Shown here piece by piece: positions 36,163 to 44,856 of a DNA stretch of 64,000 nt. Both the position numbers and the translations under genes were made by a program. The stretch's first letter is position 1. Each line of letters starts with the position of its first letter. A model generated the notes under the pieces. The model saw only the letters and a program-made list of their open reading frames with translations, was not told the DNA's origin and did not search any database. This stretch comes from Roseibium sp. Sym1. GTDB taxonomy: Bacteria > Pseudomonadota > Alphaproteobacteria > Rhizobiales > Stappiaceae. The stretch spans positions 2,702,501-2,766,500 of the forward strand of contig NZ_CP114786.1 of assembly GCF_027359675.1 (NCBI RefSeq), in the 5' to 3' direction.

Positions 36163-38202
36163 TCAGGTTCCGGTTTGCCTCAACCTGGATTGTTTCTTTT
36201 TTATTTGTGATGGAAGCAAATGTTTTCCGAACAAGAACCCCTGAACCTGCTGACACCCTGCCTCTTGCAGGAATTGCAACTGGCGCTCCGTCTCGACACC
36301 TTCGGCGATGACGGGAATACCGAAACTGTGGCCAAGCAGGATGGCGGATCGCAGGATCGCCCTTGCGTGCGGGTCGGTCTCCAGAGACCGGGTGAAGGCC
36401 CTGTCGACCTTTATCTTGTCGAAAGGAAAGGCCTGGAGCGTGTTCAGCGAGGAATACCCCTTGCCGAAATCGTCCATGGCAACCCGCACGCCCATCTTGC
36501 GCAGCGACAGGATCGTCTCGTGCACCCGTTCGTGGTCCTCGATCGGTGTTGATTCCGTAAGTTCAATCTCGAGCCGGTCGGCCGGGAAACCCGTCCGGAC
36601 GAGAACGGTCGAAACCAGACCGACAAAGTCGCTGCGCGAAAACTGCAGGGGCGAGGCATTCACGGACAGCGTTACCGGTGCGGCCCATGTCACGGCCTCG
36701 CAACAGGCGGCTTCCAGAACCCAATTGCCGATATCGAGAATGATACCCGACCGTTCCGCAATAGGAATGAAGTCCTCCGGTGCGATCGGTCCTCTTTCCG
36801 CATGCCGCCAGCGTACCAGTGCCTCGTAGCCGATGAGGTCGCCTGTCCTGGCAAGGTTCTGTTTCTGAAACACCAGGCTGAGCTGGTTTTCCAGGGTGGC
36901 ATTGCGCAGGTCGGAAGCCAGGCCGGCTTCCCAGCGGTTGGCTTCCTCCATACCGGTGACATAGGGCTGGATGAGGTTCCCGCCGATCGACTTTGCCTGC
37001 TTGGCCGCCAGATTTGCCCGTTGCACAAGCTTGGTCAGGTCGTTGCCGTCCCTTGGGAAAACCGCAAGTCCGATGCTGGAGCGGATCGAAAGGCGATAGG
37101 AATGCCACTGGATCGGACGGCGGGCGAGTGAACGCACCAGGCGCGCGAATTCGACTGCCTCGTCGATGGTCTCGAGTTCCGGATTGATGACCAGGAATTC
37201 ATCGCCGTAGAACCGGGAAATAAACACCGTGTCGCCGAGATTGTCCGTCAGCGTCTTCGCCATGCTGCACAGAACCGTGTCGCCGACCCTGTAGCCATGC
37301 AGGTCGTTGATGGCCTTGAACTGATCGAGACTGATCAACACGACGGCACAGGCGTTGCCCTGGTGGTCGGCCCTTTCCAGAAGTTCGGTGGCAATCTTCT
37401 GCACATAGTGGCGATTGGGCAGGTGTGTCAGGGAGTCCTGCAACGACAGATGACTGTAGGCCCGTCGCGCCGCAAGCTTCCTTTGGCGGTCGAGCAGGCA
37501 GCCTGTGGCGGCGAACAGGACGGCCATCGCGCAAATGACCAGAGCGACCATCATCATCTGGCCGTCGGACAGCGAGAGCGGGCTTTGCTGGGAGCCGACC
37601 TGGGCGGCGGGAGCAATCGGAGCCGGTACCGACAGGTGCAGTGTCATTGTTGCAAGAAACAGAAACGCGGTTGCGCTGGCCAGGGCGCGCGGCGCGCGCA
37701 ATTGCGGCACGAAGCTTAGGGCGATCGCCCCCAGGCAGGCCCCGAGAAGCAGCGACCAAAGGCTGACAGAAGGCAGGGCGCCAGCCGTCGGAGCCCCTGC
37801 CTGGGCCATCGATGTCGCCAAGCCCATGGACACCAGGGTGAGACCGAACACAATCCCGCCGAACTCGGGAGCCAGCCGGATATTGCGTTTCGTGGACAGG
37901 GCAAATCCGGCAAACATGCCGATGAAGGTGACGGCAAGGGCAAGCAGCGTGGCCTGCAGCCGAAAGCCGGTGTCGACCGGCAGTTCGCGTGCGCTGAGCG
38001 CAACCACATGGGCTGCCCATATTGACGATGCACCAACCAGGCAGGACCAGACCAGCCATACCAAGCGCGAAGGTCCTGTTTCGCGATGTGCCTTGGACAG
38101 AAGATAAAGAGAAAATGCGCTTCCGCCCAGGCATACGACAACGGAAAGCAGAAGGAGAATGTAGTTGTGACCGGTAATTATACCTGCTGCTAAACGTTCC
38201 AT
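36163..38202 (-). CDS. Membrane MHYT-like GGDEF-EAL c-di-GMP signalling protein
   Basis: 679 residues. Seven hydrophobic segments in residues 10-240 form an MHYT-like sensor domain, but the motif is degenerate (SIWAAHVVALSA; Met and Tyr lost). The GGDEF domain (about 255-415, DSLTHLPNRHYVQ) has RFYGDEF, Tyr for the first Gly, so cyclase activity is unlikely. The EAL domain (about 430-670) looks active: YEALVRW, VTLSVNASPLQFSR, EIELTEST, MDDFGKGYSSL, IKVDRAF and VIAEGVET. It is therefore most likely a c-di-GMP phosphodiesterase, perhaps activated by GTP at the degenerate domain. Its place beside the RTX/type I locus suggests control of adhesion. The 190 bp before tolC is AT-rich with no further gene. 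Confidence 0.88.
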   Translation of the reverse strand: MERLAAGIITGHNYILLLLSVVVCLGGSAFSLYLLSKAHRETGPSRLVWLVWSCLVGASSIWAAHVVALSARELPVDTGFRLQATLLALAVTFIGMFAGFALSTKRNIRLAPEFGGIVFGLTLVSMGLATSMAQAGAPTAGALPSVSLWSLLLGACLGAIALSFVPQLRAPRALASATAFLFLATMTLHLSVPAPIAPAAQVGSQQSPLSLSDGQMMMVALVICAMAVLFAATGCLLDRQRKLAARRAYSHLSLQDSLTHLPNRHYVQKIATELLERADHQGNACAVVLISLDQFKAINDLHGYRVGDTVLCSMAKTLTDNLGDTVFISRFYGDEFLVINPELETIDEAVEFARLVRSLARRPIQWHSYRLSIRSSIGLAVFPRDGNDLTKLVQRANLAAKQAKSIGGNLIQPYVTGMEEANRWEAGLASDLRNATLENQLSLVFQKQNLARTGDLIGYEALVRWRHAERGPIAPEDFIPIAERSGIILDIGNWVLEAACCEAVTWAAPVTLSVNASPLQFSRSDFVGLVSTVLVRTGFPADRLEIELTESTPIEDHERVHETILSLRKMGVRVAMDDFGKGYSSLNTLQAFPFDKIKVDRAFTRSLETDPHARAILRSAILLGHSFGIPVIAEGVETERQLQFLQEAGCQQVQGFLFGKHLLPSQIKKKQSRLRQTGT

Positions 38203-38828
38203 GCATGCCCCCGCCGGCGAATGGTTTCATAGAAGCGGAAAAAGAATAACAAACAGTATTTTCGAGAGATGAATTGTTATTTATACTTCATTTATCTCAA
38301 TATTGTAGTAATTTACATGTTCTGATGATTGTATTGATATTTGTTCACTGTCATTTTTGACTGGCGGCCGTTTTGTGTGATCCGGAATAGGCCGAAATCA
38401 CCCTGGGAGAGATCAGTCGTGGGCTGAACCTGTGCCGGCAATGCCAATCGGGGTGGTGCCGGTGCCGGTGCCGGCAGGGTGCTCCCATGCGAGTAGAGCC
38501 GTATCAGGTTCGCCGTCTCGTGATGAGCCGAACGCAATACCGTTATTTTTGACAATATATTTTTCCGCGGGGCGTCTTGGGTATGAATGCGAAAAATCAA
38601 GCCCTGTCAGTGCTTTATCGGAACATGTGCGGTGGATGGTGCCGTCAGGGAAAGGGTTTTGATAAAATTCTAAAGGAATTGTTATCGATAAGGCATATAT
38701 TTTGCTCACAAAACATGTCGGCCGCGTCGGAGCGTTTGTCTTTCGGCGCAGTAAAAACAGGTGCCGACTGCGCTAAAAAAAAGCGTGCGGGACAATGCAA
38801 TCTGCATATTTACACATCAGGAGACTGG
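38203..38828. other. Long intergenic region between the EAL gene and a GntR gene
   Basis: No convincing gene in 626 bp. The left 130 bases and 38640-38720 are AT-rich and likely hold promoters for the divergent genes. A microrepeat of GGTGCC units with GGTGCCGGTGCCGGTGCCGG lies at about 38453-38472. A long frame running into the GntR gene from 38577 lacks a ribosome-binding site and homology. Confidence 0.4.
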
Positions 38829-39512
38829 GTGCATCCCGCGATGTCATCGAAAGCAAAATCCACACGCGTCGACAACGCTTATGACCGTTTGAAATCAGAA
38901 ATCCTCAGGGGGGACCTGCCGCCCGGTTTCCAGGCGCCGGAGCCGGATATCGCCAATCGGCTCGGCATGAGCCGGACACCCGTGCGTGAGGCGCTGATCC
39001 GTCTCGAGGCCGACGGGCTGGTCAATCTGGTTCCGCGGCGCGGCGCCAAGGTTCTGCCCATTTCCCGTCGGGATATTTGCGAGATCTATCAGATCCTGTC
39101 GGCGCTCGAAGCGCTGGCCGGGCGCCTGGCAGCGGCGGAAAAGGGCGGAGGGAACACCTTTGACGGTGTCCGCGAGCTCCTGAATCGCTCCGACGAAGCC
39201 TTGAAGGGCGGCGACATCGAAGCCTGGGCGGTACTCGACGACCGCTTTCACAGATGGGTGGCCGGTGTCAGTGGCAATACCCGCCTTGATACGGAAATCG
39301 CCGGATTCCTGGATCAGGTCTACAGGGCCAACAATGTGCTGCTGCGCCTGAACAAGGCGCCGGCCTCCAATGCCGGCGATCATCTCAGGCTCGTCGATGC
39401 AATTGAAGCCGGCGACGAGGATGCCGCGGCCGAGATCGCAAGGGGGCATCGCCTGACGGGTCTCGCCCGTATGAAAGACCTGCTTGATAGCTGCGGCCTG
39501 TCCCAGGTCTGA
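38829..39512 (+). CDS. GntR-family (FCD-domain) transcriptional regulator
   Basis: 227 residues from a GTG with AGGAG five bases upstream (an ATG at 38841 is an alternative). The winged helix-turn-helix covers about residues 10-75: YDRLKSEILRGDLPPGFQAP, NRLGMSRTPVREALIRLEAD, GLVNLVPRRGAKVLP. The FCD domain follows with the metal/ligand helices (DDRFHRWVAGVSGNTRL, GDHLRLVDAIEAGDEDAA, ARGHR). FCD regulators usually sense organic or sugar acids. It is convergent with the LacI gene, ending 2 bp from it; its target genes are not evident. Confidence 0.92.
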   Translation: MHPAMSSKAKSTRVDNAYDRLKSEILRGDLPPGFQAPEPDIANRLGMSRTPVREALIRLEADGLVNLVPRRGAKVLPISRRDICEIYQILSALEALAGRLAAAEKGGGNTFDGVRELLNRSDEALKGGDIEAWAVLDDRFHRWVAGVSGNTRLDTEIAGFLDQVYRANNVLLRLNKAPASNAGDHLRLVDAIEAGDEDAAAEIARGHRLTGLARMKDLLDSCGLSQV

Positions 39513-39514
39513 AG

Positions 39515-40549
39515 TCAGGCGGGCGCCGGGCCGGTGGATTGTCCAACGATCAATTCGGCGTCGAGATGCAGGGATGTCGGCTTGGCGGCCGGATTGGAAA
39601 TCATGTCGAGCAGGAGTTCGGCCGCCTTTCGACCGGCGTAATGCACCGATGACCGGGTGCAGGTGAAGATTGGCACTTCACCGCTGTTCGGCAGGAAGGA
39701 CAGCGCATCGTCATGGGTGATGATCGAGATGTCCTTGCCGGTCCGGAGACCGCACTGGCCCACGGCACGCGCAACGCCAATCGCCGTTATCATTGACGAC
39801 ACCAGAAACGCGGTGGGAGGGTTGTCACTCGCCAGCATCTCCATGGCGTTGTCGCAGCCAAAGGGTTCGGTCATGTCGGCGCTGCGCATCAGCTCCGGGT
39901 CGGCGGTCAGGCCGCGTGCGGCGAGCGCTTCCTCGAAGCCTTTCCGGCGGCGGTGGGCAAAATCCATGTGTTCCAGGCCGTTCAGGAGAGCGATCCGGGT
40001 GTGGCCGAGGTCGAGCAGCAGATTGGTTGCGCGTTCGAAGGCCCGGCGGTTGTTCATGTCGATCCAGGAGGTTTCCTTCTCGGCGCCCGGTATGCGCCCG
40101 TGAACGACAAAGGGCAGGTTCAGCTCCTTCAGCAGCCGGTGCCGGTGTTCGTCGTTGACCGGGCCGTTAATGATCACGCCGTCGGCCTTCTTGCGCGATG
40201 CGATCTGCCGGTAGGCTTCTTCTTCATGAGCATCGTCGACCACCGAAAGGATCATGTCGTAGCCGTGCCTGGAATAGGTCTCGCCGGCGCCGGCGATGAA
40301 CTCCAGGAAGATCGGGTTCATCATCTCGTGGATTGAGCGGGGTATGACATGTCCTATGGCCATGGCGCGGCCCGTGGCCAGCCGCCTGGCCTGGCTGTTC
40401 GGCGCGTAACCGAGCTTCTCGGCCATCTCGGTGACGCGCCTGCGGGTTTCCTCGCTGACTTCCGGATAGCCGTTCAGCGCCCTGCTGACGGTTGTCTGCG
40501 ACAGGTTCAGCCGTTGCGACAGTTCTTTCAGGTTCACACCATTGCTCAT
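39515..40549 (-). CDS. LacI-family transcriptional regulator of the sugar ABC operon (AglR-like)
   Basis: 344 residues from the ATG at 40549 (a TTG three codons earlier is possible). The LacI helix-turn-helix is LKELSQRLNLSQTTVSRALN (about 6-25) with the hinge YAPNSQARRLATGR. The sugar-binding core is of the periplasmic-binding-protein type (IGHVIPRSIHEMMNPIFLEF, DGVIINGP, RIALLNGLEHMDFAHRRRKG, AFLVSSMITAIGVARAVG, ISIITHDDALSFL). It is divergent from aglEFGK, the usual arrangement for AglR. Palindromes at 40560-40574 and 40665-40682 are the candidate operators. Confidence 0.92.
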   Translation of the reverse strand: MSNGVNLKELSQRLNLSQTTVSRALNGYPEVSEETRRRVTEMAEKLGYAPNSQARRLATGRAMAIGHVIPRSIHEMMNPIFLEFIAGAGETYSRHGYDMILSVVDDAHEEEAYRQIASRKKADGVIINGPVNDEHRHRLLKELNLPFVVHGRIPGAEKETSWIDMNNRRAFERATNLLLDLGHTRIALLNGLEHMDFAHRRRKGFEEALAARGLTADPELMRSADMTEPFGCDNAMEMLASDNPPTAFLVSSMITAIGVARAVGQCGLRTGKDISIITHDDALSFLPNSGEVPIFTCTRSSVHYAGRKAAELLLDMISNPAAKPTSLHLDAELIVGQSTGPAPA

Positions 40550-40559
40550 TCTGCCCAAA

Positions 40560-40574
40560 ACGCTTTGAAAGCGT
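40560..40574. promoter_or_regulatory. Palindrome at the lacI-type gene start (possible autoregulatory operator)
   Basis: ACGCTTTGAAAGCGT is a perfect odd-length palindrome located 11 bp from the LacI-family start codon. Position and form suit autorepression, but the sequence differs from the operator at 40665. Confidence 0.5.
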
Positions 40575-40664
40575 CCCTCCCAACAGGCTGTTATTGAAAT
40601 GCAACATTAATTGGCGAGTTGTGTGCTTGACAAGACCGAAGGCTAACGACATGGTTAGGGCGAA

Positions 40665-40682
40665 ATCCAAAGCGGTTTGGAT
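40665..40682. promoter_or_regulatory. Candidate LacI-family operator upstream of aglE
   Basis: ATCCAAAGCGGTTTGGAT has perfect 7-bp arms around GCGG, about 115 bp before aglE. Its core CCAAAGCGGTTTGG recurs as the exact reverse complement at 52145-52158 before a sugar kinase gene. The CG-centred palindrome is typical of LacI-family sites. Confidence 0.65.
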
Positions 40683-40797
40683 GACCGGTTCTGGTAGAAT
40701 TGCGCATCGCAGGCATGGGGTGGGTATTGCTGCCAGGCGGTGAGGTGTGCCACTTTAGATGGAGTGTCCCAGCATAGGGACAATCGGGAGGATAGAC

Positions 40798-42165
40798 ATG
40801 AAATCACGTTTGATGGCCTGTGCAGCCGGCCTGGCGCTGGTCGCCGGTCTGGGCATGAGCACGGCATTTGCTGCCGACCTTGCATTCACCCCGGGCGAAG
40901 GCCCGTTCAACTGGGACAGCTACAACTCCTGGGCGGAAAGCGCACCGGACCTGAGCGGTCAGACCGTGACCATCGCCGGTCCGTGGCTGCAGCCGGAAGA
41001 CGGATATTTCCGCAATGTGCTCGCCTATTTCGCCGAAGCCACCGGCGCGGAAGTTATCTACACCGGGTCCGACTCCTTCGAACAGCAGATCGTCATCGAT
41101 GCCGAAGCCGGCGCAGCGCCGAATATCGCGGTGTTCCCGCAGCCGGGCCTTGCCTCCGACATGGCTGCACGTGGCCTGCTTCAGCCCTTGCCTGAAGGCA
41201 TGGGCGAGTGGGTTGCCAACAATTACGGCGCCGGCGACAGCTGGGTCAATCTGGGCACGTACAAGGACAAGGACGGCGCCGATCAGCTCTACGGCTTCTT
41301 CTACAATGTCAACGTGAAGAGCCTGGTCTGGTACGTGCCTGAGAATTTCGAGGATGCCGGCTATGAGGTGCCGACGACCATGGAAGAACTCAAGGCGCTG
41401 ACGGAACAGATCGTCGCCGACGGTGAAACGCCGTGGTGCATCGGGCTGGGCTCAGGGGCTGCGACCGGCTGGCCGGCGACCGACTGGGTGGAAGACCTGA
41501 TGCTGCGCACGCAGCCGGCTGACGTCTATGACCAGTGGACCACGAATGAAATTCCGTTCGACGATGAGCGCGTCGTCGCCGCCATCGAGGAATTCGGCTG
41601 GTTCGCGCGTGATGATGCCAAGGTCGCCGGCGGAGCCGGTGCAGTCGCGTCGACCGACTTCCGTGACAGCCCGAAAGGCCTGTTCTCCTCGCCGCCTCAG
41701 TGCTACCTGCACCGCCAGGCCTCCTTCGTGCCGGCGTTCTTTCCGGACGGCGTGGAATTCGGCACGGATGTCGACTTCTTCTACTTCCCGGCCTACGCGG
41801 AGAAGGATCTCGGCAGTCCGGTCCTGGGCGGTGGTACGCTGATGGCAATCACCGACCCCTCAGATGCGACCAGCGAGCTGATGAAATTCTTCCAGCTGCC
41901 GATCGCACATGAAGTGATGATGGCGCAGACCGGCTTCCTGACCCCGCACAAGGGTGTCAATCCTCAGGCCTACAAGGACGACACGCTGCGCGGACAGGGC
42001 GAGATCCTCGTCAATGCCAGCACCTTCCGCTTTGACGGTTCCGACCTGATGCCGGGCGGCGTCGGTGCGGGCACCTTCTGGACCGGTATGGTCGACTATA
42101 CCGGCGGCAAGGACGCCAAGGCCGTGGCCGAGGAAATCCAGAAGAGCTGGGACGCCCTCAAGTAA
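40798..42165 (+). CDS. aglE: Alpha-glucoside-type ABC transporter substrate-binding protein
   Basis: 455 residues from an ATG with GGGAGGA upstream. Signal peptide MKSRLMACAAGLALVAGLGM with cleavage at AFA/ADL. It belongs to the SBP_1 (CUT1) class: ETVTIAGPWLQPEDG-like QTVTIAGPWLQPEDGYF, AAPNIAVFPQPGL, LYGFFYNVNVKSLVWYVPEN, TPWCIGLGSGAATGWPATDW and ADLGSPVLGGGTLMA-like GSPVLGGGTLMAITD. The pattern and gene order match AglE (trehalose/maltose/sucrose-type ligands). First gene of aglEFGK, followed by a stem-loop that could raise its expression above that of the permeases. Confidence 0.85.
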   Translation: MKSRLMACAAGLALVAGLGMSTAFAADLAFTPGEGPFNWDSYNSWAESAPDLSGQTVTIAGPWLQPEDGYFRNVLAYFAEATGAEVIYTGSDSFEQQIVIDAEAGAAPNIAVFPQPGLASDMAARGLLQPLPEGMGEWVANNYGAGDSWVNLGTYKDKDGADQLYGFFYNVNVKSLVWYVPENFEDAGYEVPTTMEELKALTEQIVADGETPWCIGLGSGAATGWPATDWVEDLMLRTQPADVYDQWTTNEIPFDDERVVAAIEEFGWFARDDAKVAGGAGAVASTDFRDSPKGLFSSPPQCYLHRQASFVPAFFPDGVEFGTDVDFFYFPAYAEKDLGSPVLGGGTLMAITDPSDATSELMKFFQLPIAHEVMMAQTGFLTPHKGVNPQAYKDDTLRGQGEILVNASTFRFDGSDLMPGGVGAGTFWTGMVDYTGGKDAKAVAEEIQKSWDALK

Positions 42166-42175
42166 TCCTCCAGAT

Positions 42176-42207
42176 GGCCGGTCTCCTTCGGGAGGCCGGC
42201 CGTTTTT
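42176..42207 (+). terminator. Stem-loop between aglE and aglF (partial terminator)
   Basis: An 11-bp stem (GGCCGGTCTCC with GGAGGCCGGCC, one G-U pair) closes a TTCG tetraloop and is followed by GTTTTT. In binding-protein operons such structures limit read-through and stabilise the upstream mRNA. Confidence 0.75.
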
Positions 42208-42325
42208 CTGAAGGATCGGCGTGCGCGCCAAAACACAAAAAAATCGTCCAAATCAAAGTTCCTTAAGAGAGGGTCGCGTCCGGCCAGCCGGGCGTGCCTG
42301 ATAATCAAATCGGGAGGGAACGGCC

Positions 42326-43567
42326 ATGCTTACGGACAACCCGGCCTTATTGGGTCTCGTCACCATCGTTATCGGCGTTGGGGCGTGTCTCGGGTATTTC
42401 TTCTTTTCCAATGTCGTTCTCGACAGGGTGATCTTTCCGGCCGTCGGGCCGAATGCGGGGCGGAATATCAACCGGGCCAACATGGTGCGCCCGTGGCTGT
42501 TCCTGTTTCCGGCGATCTTCGCGCTGACGCTCTATCTCGCCTATCCGGTGTTCGAGACCCTGCGCCTGTCGCTGACAGACCGGTCGCTCGACGGCGCCTT
42601 TATCGGCTTCGAGAACTACCGCAAGATGATGAACGAGTCGAAGTTCTGGGAAGCCGTGCGCAACAACATGCTCTGGCTGATCGTCGTGCCGGCCGCGTCC
42701 ACCGCCTTCGGGCTTCTGGTGGCGCAGCTGACCGACAGGATCAAATGGGGCAACCTGGCCAAGTCGCTTATCTTCATGCCGATGGCGATCTCGTTTGTCG
42801 GCGCCTCGGTGATCTTCAAGCTGATCTACGACACCCGTCCGGCGGACCAGAACCAGATCGGTGTCCTGAACGCGGTCTGGCTGAAATTCGACGGCGGCAT
42901 CGGCTCGGTGCTGATGCTGCAGGTGTTGCCGACACTCATGTACCTGGCTTTCGCCGCCATCGTCGCCTATGTCGCCTGGCTGTTCGTCCGGGACATCGTC
43001 GCCAAGGGCCAGGACCGCTCGCCCTGGCTTCTGCCCCTGCGTCTTCTGGTGGCCGTCGCGGGCGTCTGGCTGATCTGGCTTTCGGTCAGCTCCGCGGTCG
43101 GCGTCTGGATCGTGGACCTGCCCTATGGCGAGCCGCAGACCTGGCTGACACTGTCCTTCTGGAACAACTTCTTCCTGATGGTGGTGCTGATCTGGATCCA
43201 GACAGGTTTTGCCATGGTGATCCTGTCCGCCGCGCTGCGCGGCATTCCGGAGGAAACCATCGAGGCGGCCATCATCGACGGGGCCAACCCGTTCCAGATC
43301 TTCTTCAAGATCAAGGTGCCGCAGATCATGGGCACGATCGTGGTCGTCTGGACGACGATCACGCTGACGGTGCTCAAGGTGTTCGACATCGTCTTCGCCA
43401 TGACCAACGGCCAGTGGGAAACCCAGGTCCTGGCCAATTATATGTATGACAAGCTCTTCCGCGCCAACGACTGGGGCATCGGCTCCGCCAGTGCCATCAT
43501 CATCATGCTGCTGGTGACACCGATCCTTGTCTGGAACGTCTACAATGCCCGGAAGGAGATGAAATAA
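42326..43567 (+). CDS. aglF: Alpha-glucoside-type ABC transporter permease AglF
   Basis: 413 residues with GGGAGGGAA before the ATG. It is a CUT1 permease of the MalF/UgpA type: LFLFPAIFALTLYLAYPVFE, FIGFENYRKMM, NNMLWLIVVPAAST, SLIFMPMAISFVGASVIFKL, and the EAA loop ETIEAAIIDGANPFQIFFKI near residue 315, which docks the ATPase. It is longer than usual because of an added hydrophobic N-terminal span and an insert at about 205-260 (AFAAIVAYVAWLFVRDIVAK and a further span). Its stop overlaps the aglG start by one base. Confidence 0.88.
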   Translation: MLTDNPALLGLVTIVIGVGACLGYFFFSNVVLDRVIFPAVGPNAGRNINRANMVRPWLFLFPAIFALTLYLAYPVFETLRLSLTDRSLDGAFIGFENYRKMMNESKFWEAVRNNMLWLIVVPAASTAFGLLVAQLTDRIKWGNLAKSLIFMPMAISFVGASVIFKLIYDTRPADQNQIGVLNAVWLKFDGGIGSVLMLQVLPTLMYLAFAAIVAYVAWLFVRDIVAKGQDRSPWLLPLRLLVAVAGVWLIWLSVSSAVGVWIVDLPYGEPQTWLTLSFWNNFFLMVVLIWIQTGFAMVILSAALRGIPEETIEAAIIDGANPFQIFFKIKVPQIMGTIVVVWTTITLTVLKVFDIVFAMTNGQWETQVLANYMYDKLFRANDWGIGSASAIIIMLLVTPILVWNVYNARKEMK

Positions 43568-44823
43568 TGGCCAGTATCGCCGGTAAAAAGTCCGGGCTCA
43601 CCTGGGCCGTTCATCTTTCCGTCGCCGCGCTCGTGTTGTTGTGGCTGTTTCCAACCGTCGGCCTGTTCGTGTCATCGTTCCGCTCCGCCGACCAGATCTC
43701 GAGCTCCGGCTGGTGGGCGGCGCTGTTCCCGTCGGAACAGAACGAGGTCTACCGCACCACCGATCCCGACGACACGCGTGTGGCCGACGGCGACATGTTT
43801 GTCGTCACGGGTAATATTTTCGAAGGCGCACCGCGTGACATCAAGGCCTGGGGCGTCTCCTCGCGCGATGTCGCCGCCTATCAGCCCGGCGAGACCGCCG
43901 AGCTGAAGGGGGGGGAAAGCGTGACCTTGCAGCCGGACGGCAATTACGTGTGGCGCGGCAATGACAAGCAGATCTCCGGCCGCGGCCAGCGGATCTTCAT
44001 CACGGCGACCGTGCCGCCGGAATTCTCGCTGGAGAATTATGCGACCATCCTGTTTTCCGGTTCCGGCCAGGACAACATGGCCAAGGCGTTTTTCAACACG
44101 CTGACCGTGACCATCCCGGCGACCATCATCCCGATCGTGATCGCGGCCTTTGCCGCCTATGCACTGGCCTGGATGGATTTCCGTGGAAGAGCGCTGCTGA
44201 TCGCGGTGGTCGTGGCTTTGCTGGTGGTGCCCTTGCAGCTTGCCCTGATCCCGTTGCTTACCTTGCATGGTCAGATTGCGGAGTTGGTTGTGTCCTTCTT
44301 AGGTCAACCAGACCCAAGTAACCTCCGAGTGCTGGCAGAGCCCAATGCCCTAGGCAGACTATTGGGCTTCGAGCCAGGCGATGCCGTCAGTGCAAAAGGT
44401 TATCTCGGGGTCTGGATGGCGCATACGGCCTTCGGCATGCCGCTGGCGATCTATCTCTTGCGCAACTACATGGTCGGTCTGCCGCGGGACATCATCGAAA
44501 ACGCCAAGGTCGACGGGGCGACGGATTTCCAGATCTTCACACGGATCATCCTGCCGCTCAGCTTCCCGGCACTGGCCTCCTTCGCGATCTTCCAGTTCCT
44601 GTGGACCTGGAACGATCTCCTGGTGGCCAAGGTGTTCCTGATCGATAGCACCGGCTCGACCACGGTGATGACCAACCAGATCGTGGAGCTCCTCGGAACA
44701 CGCGGCGGCAACTGGGAAATCCTGGCTACGGCGGCGTTTGTCTCCATTGCGGTGCCGCTGGCGGTGTTCTTCCTGATGCAACGCTATCTCGTACGCGGGC
44801 TTCTCGCGGGATCGGTCAAATAA
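43567..44823 (+). CDS. aglG: Alpha-glucoside-type ABC transporter permease AglG, with an atypical insert
   Basis: 418 residues. The MalG-type permease is clear: VHLSVAALVLLWLFPTVGLF, then a large periplasmic-side domain (about 45-150), FNTLTVTIPATIIPIVIAAF, and the EAA loop DIIENAKVDGATDFQIFTRI (about 310). Conserved text around the third membrane span (LIPLLTLHGQ ... KGYLGVWMAHTAFGMPLAIY) is split by about 40 residues (237-276). The codons there (TTA, CTA, CGA, AGA, CAA, CCA, AGT) are rare in the rest of the gene. The insert keeps the frame and the full downstream domain, so the gene is probably functional. It may be a recent insertion. Confidence 0.87.
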   Translation: MASIAGKKSGLTWAVHLSVAALVLLWLFPTVGLFVSSFRSADQISSSGWWAALFPSEQNEVYRTTDPDDTRVADGDMFVVTGNIFEGAPRDIKAWGVSSRDVAAYQPGETAELKGGESVTLQPDGNYVWRGNDKQISGRGQRIFITATVPPEFSLENYATILFSGSGQDNMAKAFFNTLTVTIPATIIPIVIAAFAAYALAWMDFRGRALLIAVVVALLVVPLQLALIPLLTLHGQIAELVVSFLGQPDPSNLRVLAEPNALGRLLGFEPGDAVSAKGYLGVWMAHTAFGMPLAIYLLRNYMVGLPRDIIENAKVDGATDFQIFTRIILPLSFPALASFAIFQFLWTWNDLLVAKVFLIDSTGSTTVMTNQIVELLGTRGGNWEILATAAFVSIAVPLAVFFLMQRYLVRGLLAGSVK

Positions 44824-44856
44824 CATGAACATAATCAAAAATTGGGAGCAGCCGGC

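Noticed and set aside
38453..38472. GGTGCC microrepeat as a functional element
   Set aside because: Only about three short units in a non-coding region; too short to interpret.
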